A stretch of DNA of 8,080 bases, from NCBI GenBank assembly GCA_018882725.1, contig VERK01000094.1, forward strand, positions 1-8,080, given 5' to 3'. This document shows, in pieces, positions 6,723 to 8,080 of this stretch (position 1 is the first letter of the stretch; each line of letters opens with the position of its first letter). The DNA comes from Actinomycetota bacterium. Its GTDB lineage: Bacteria > Actinomycetota > Acidimicrobiia > Acidimicrobiales > Ilumatobacteraceae. A program made the translations under genes and the position numbers. Below the pieces are notes generated by a model that searched no databases, was not told the DNA's origin, and saw only the letters and a program-made list of their open reading frames with translations.

Positions 6723-6746
6723 GTTCGAAGCCTGCCAGACGCCGAC

Positions 6747-6752
6747 TACCGT
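6747..6752 (+). promoter_or_regulatory. Probable -10 box of a leaderless promoter for the SnoaL-like gene
   Basis: TACCGT matches TANNNT and ends seven bases before ATG 6760, the usual distance for a transcript whose first base is the start codon. A weak -35-like TTCGAA (6724-6729) sits 17 bases upstream. No Shine-Dalgarno precedes the ATG, which supports a leaderless message. Confidence 0.55.
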
Positions 6753-6759
6753 GGCGCAC

Positions 6760-7236
6760 ATGGGGAGAGATCCGGTTCGGTTCGGTGCACAGTCGGTCGA
6801 AGACATCGAGCCGTCACGTCTGCTCGTCGACCGCGCGGCGATCGTCGATCTGACCGTGCGGTACACGTGGGCCCTCGACTCCAAGAACTGGGACGATCTC
6901 GATCACGTGTTCCTGCCCGATGCCACGGCGTTCCTCACCGAAGAACTCGTCGGTGTGGGAGCGATCAAGGATCGCGTGCGGCGCGCTCTGTCGCATCTCG
7001 ACGAGAGTCAGCACATCATTTCCAATCATCAGATCGTGATCGAAGGTGATCACGCATCGAGTCGGTGTTACCTGCAGGCTCAGCACGTGAGGCGTTCGGC
7101 CCAAGGCGGCCCCAACTTCATCGTGGCCGGCCGATACGAAGATCAACTCGTCCGCAAGGCGGCGGGCTGGAAGATCGCTCGCCGCGAACTCGTGATCATG
7201 TGGACCGACGGCAACCCGGCGGTGGCCCGGGGCTGA
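6760..7236 (+). CDS. SnoaL-like/NTF2-fold protein
   Basis: This 158-residue cone-shaped NTF2-fold protein has the SnoaL_4 pattern. The helix LLVDRAAIVDLTVRYTWALD is followed by NWDDLDHVFLPDATAF, then SQHIISNHQIVIEGDHASSRCYLQAQH, AGRYEDQLVRKAAGWKIARREL and a terminal VIMW. Members include polyketide cyclases, scytalone-dehydratase-like enzymes, lindane dehydrochlorinase LinA and many unknowns. Asp40 and His85 fall where the catalytic Asp-His dyad lies in LinA-like proteins, so a lyase, isomerase or hydratase role is possible. Ring-hydroxylating oxygenase beta subunits share the fold, but this gene faces the Rieske alpha gene and its sequence fits SnoaL_4 better. ATG 6760 was chosen over GTG 6751 because a TACCGT box lies at leaderless distance and would itself include the first two bases of that GTG. 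Transcription is divergent from the minus-strand VOC gene. Confidence 0.82.
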   Translation: MGRDPVRFGAQSVEDIEPSRLLVDRAAIVDLTVRYTWALDSKNWDDLDHVFLPDATAFLTEELVGVGAIKDRVRRALSHLDESQHIISNHQIVIEGDHASSRCYLQAQHVRRSAQGGPNFIVAGRYEDQLVRKAAGWKIARRELVIMWTDGNPAVARG

Positions 7237-7260
7237 CGCCGCTCCTCGAGCCGCGTCAGC
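7232..7260. terminator. Bidirectional hairpin between convergent SnoaL-like and Rieske genes
   Basis: GCTGACGC (7232-7239) pairs perfectly with GCGTCAGC (7253-7260). Inside it GCTC (7241-7244) pairs with GAGC (7248-7251) around a CTC loop, with one C/C mismatch between the two stems. The stop codon of each gene sits within an outer arm: TGA 7234-7236 on plus and 7258-7256 on minus. No T-tract is present on either side, so it is a strong hairpin but not a textbook intrinsic terminator. Confidence 0.6.
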
Positions 7261-8080
7261 GCTCGATGTACGGCCCGATGAGTTGGGCCACCTGGAGTTC
7301 GGTCGGGATGCGCTCGCGTCCGATCATGGTGTCGAGTTGTTCGTGGAAGTGCCAGATGCGCCGCTCTTGGTAGTTGATCGGCACGCCGCGCATGGCCGGT
7401 GATTCGAGCGACTTCTGCATCGGGGCCATGTTCCAGAAGTCTTCGGCCATGATCTGCGCGAAGTTGGCCAAGCGGCCTTTCCAGTGTTCGGGCAGTCCGT
7501 CGGCCGGCTCGAAGTCGATGGGTGCGTAATGCGTCCAGTCGATGCGCGTGGTTCGCTTGTCGATGGGCCAGAAGGTGATGAACGGAAAGCCGTAGGCCGC
7601 GATGGGTGTAATGAGGTTGGGGAACACCGAGTAGGCCGAACTCGTGCACCGAACCATGTCGTTGACCGTGTCGATGTCTTCGAATCCGGGCAGCACGATG
7701 TGCTGGTAGTCGTCGAAGTCCTTCATTCCGAGGAGCGAATAGGTGGCCTTGGAGTACGGCGTGATCATTCGCGAGTTGCCGTTGGGCAACAGCGACATGA
7801 CCGCACCACGGTTGTCGAGCAGACTGTCGCCGCCGCGTGAGTGGATGTGCTTGAAGTGGTACACCTCGAGGAACGCTTCGGCCGTCACCTTCCAGTTGCA
7901 CGGCACCACTTCGCTCTCTCGCGCGACCGTTCGCAGGCGCGGTCCCTGCAACTCGGCGAGTTCGTCGGCAATCGGACCGAGCCACTCGCTGAGCGACATG
8001 GCATCGGGATCCTGGTTCACGAAGATCCAACCGTCCCACACCTCGCAGCGGATCGTGGCCAGACAGCGTTGGTCCTTGTC
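7256..8080 (-). CDS. Rieske non-haem iron oxygenase, alpha subunit, catalytic domain (5' part outside window)
   Basis: The minus-strand frame runs from the right edge without a stop, so the gene continues beyond 8080 and its N-terminal Rieske [2Fe-2S] domain is not visible. The visible 274 or so codons start near the end of that domain (CEVWDGWIFVNQDPDAM) and cover the START-like catalytic domain. Counting from the Val at 8041, the iron-site motif CNWKVTAEAFLEVYHFKHIH gives His62 and His67, with Glu59 at the bridging acid position. The third ligand is probably Asp201 in MAEDFWNMAPMQKSLES. The C-terminus is complete (IGPYIER). The family inserts one or two oxygen atoms into aromatic, steroid or alkyl substrates, using electrons from a reductase that is not in the window. 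GTG 8041 is an internal codon, not a start. It is convergent with the SnoaL-like gene, 19 bases apart. Confidence 0.92.
   Translation of the reverse strand, partial: DKDQRCLATIRCEVWDGWIFVNQDPDAMSLSEWLGPIADELAELQGPRLRTVARESEVVPCNWKVTAEAFLEVYHFKHIHSRGGDSLLDNRGAVMSLLPNGNSRMITPYSKATYSLLGMKDFDDYQHIVLPGFEDIDTVNDMVRCTSSAYSVFPNLITPIAAYGFPFITFWPIDKRTTRIDWTHYAPIDFEPADGLPEHWKGRLANFAQIMAEDFWNMAPMQKSLESPAMRGVPINYQERRIWHFHEQLDTMIGRERIPTELQVAQLIGPYIER

Noticed and set aside
6723..6884. Longer minus-strand VOC frame up to 6884
   Set aside because: It would run antisense through the SnoaL-like gene start, and the extra residues are Arg/Ser-rich without homology-like pattern.
6760..7236. Reading the SnoaL-like gene as the beta subunit of the Rieske oxygenase
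   Set aside because: The fold is shared, but beta subunit genes normally follow the alpha gene on the same strand. Here the genes converge and the sequence pattern fits SnoaL_4.
1..8080. Mobile elements, CRISPR arrays, tRNA or rRNA genes
   Set aside because: No transposase or integrase motif, terminal repeats, spaced direct repeats or tRNA-like cloverleaf was seen; nearly all bases are in the genes listed.

Overview
This window reads as chromosomal DNA from a high-GC actinobacterium. The base composition is GC-rich, GTG and ATG starts are both used, and genes are tightly packed. Two genes have a TANNNT box ending 6-7 bases before the start codon, which is the usual layout of leaderless actinobacterial mRNAs. 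The gene content (DUF35 plus thiolase-like pair, AMP-forming CoA ligase, VOC, SDR, Rieske oxygenase) is typical of lipid, steroid or terpenoid catabolism in Mycobacteriales and Acidimicrobiia. I lean toward an Acidimicrobiia/Ilumatobacter-like host, but that is only an impression. No RNA genes, mobile elements, CRISPR or long repeats were seen, and no intergenic gap exceeds about 40 bases.

Layout. Positions 1-4435 hold a plus-strand operon of five tightly linked genes: the C-terminal end of a DUF35 OB-fold protein (cut by the window edge), a thiolase-superfamily protein with altered catalytic residues, an AMP-dependent acyl-CoA synthetase, a VOC-fold protein and a classical SDR. Junctions are 17, 1 and 2 bases, then a 4-base ATGA overlap. 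From 4442 a second plus-strand unit probably starts at its own promoter: a small ABM-type (dimeric alpha/beta barrel) protein, then a carotenoid-oxygenase-family non-haem iron enzyme ending at 6244. A convergent minus-strand VOC gene (6246-6722) follows, separated by a single base. A divergent plus-strand SnoaL/NTF2-like gene (6760-7236) faces a minus-strand Rieske ring-hydroxylating oxygenase alpha subunit (7256 to beyond 8080), whose N-terminal Rieske half lies outside the window. A strong inverted repeat sits at the SnoaL/Rieske junction and contains both stop codons.

How they may work together (inference). The set looks like a dissimilation pathway for an alkene-containing isoprenoid or aryl-alkene compound. 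A carotenoid-oxygenase-family enzyme splits a C=C bond to aldehydes or ketones. A Rieske oxygenase and an SDR adjust oxidation state. The CoA ligase activates a resulting carboxylate. The DUF35/thiolase-like pair cleaves a C-C bond of the CoA thioester, probably by retro-aldol rather than thiolysis because the thiolase His and second Cys are replaced by Glu331 and Tyr369. VOC, ABM and SnoaL proteins could handle ring oxidation, isomerisation or hydration. No substrate can be named from sequence alone.
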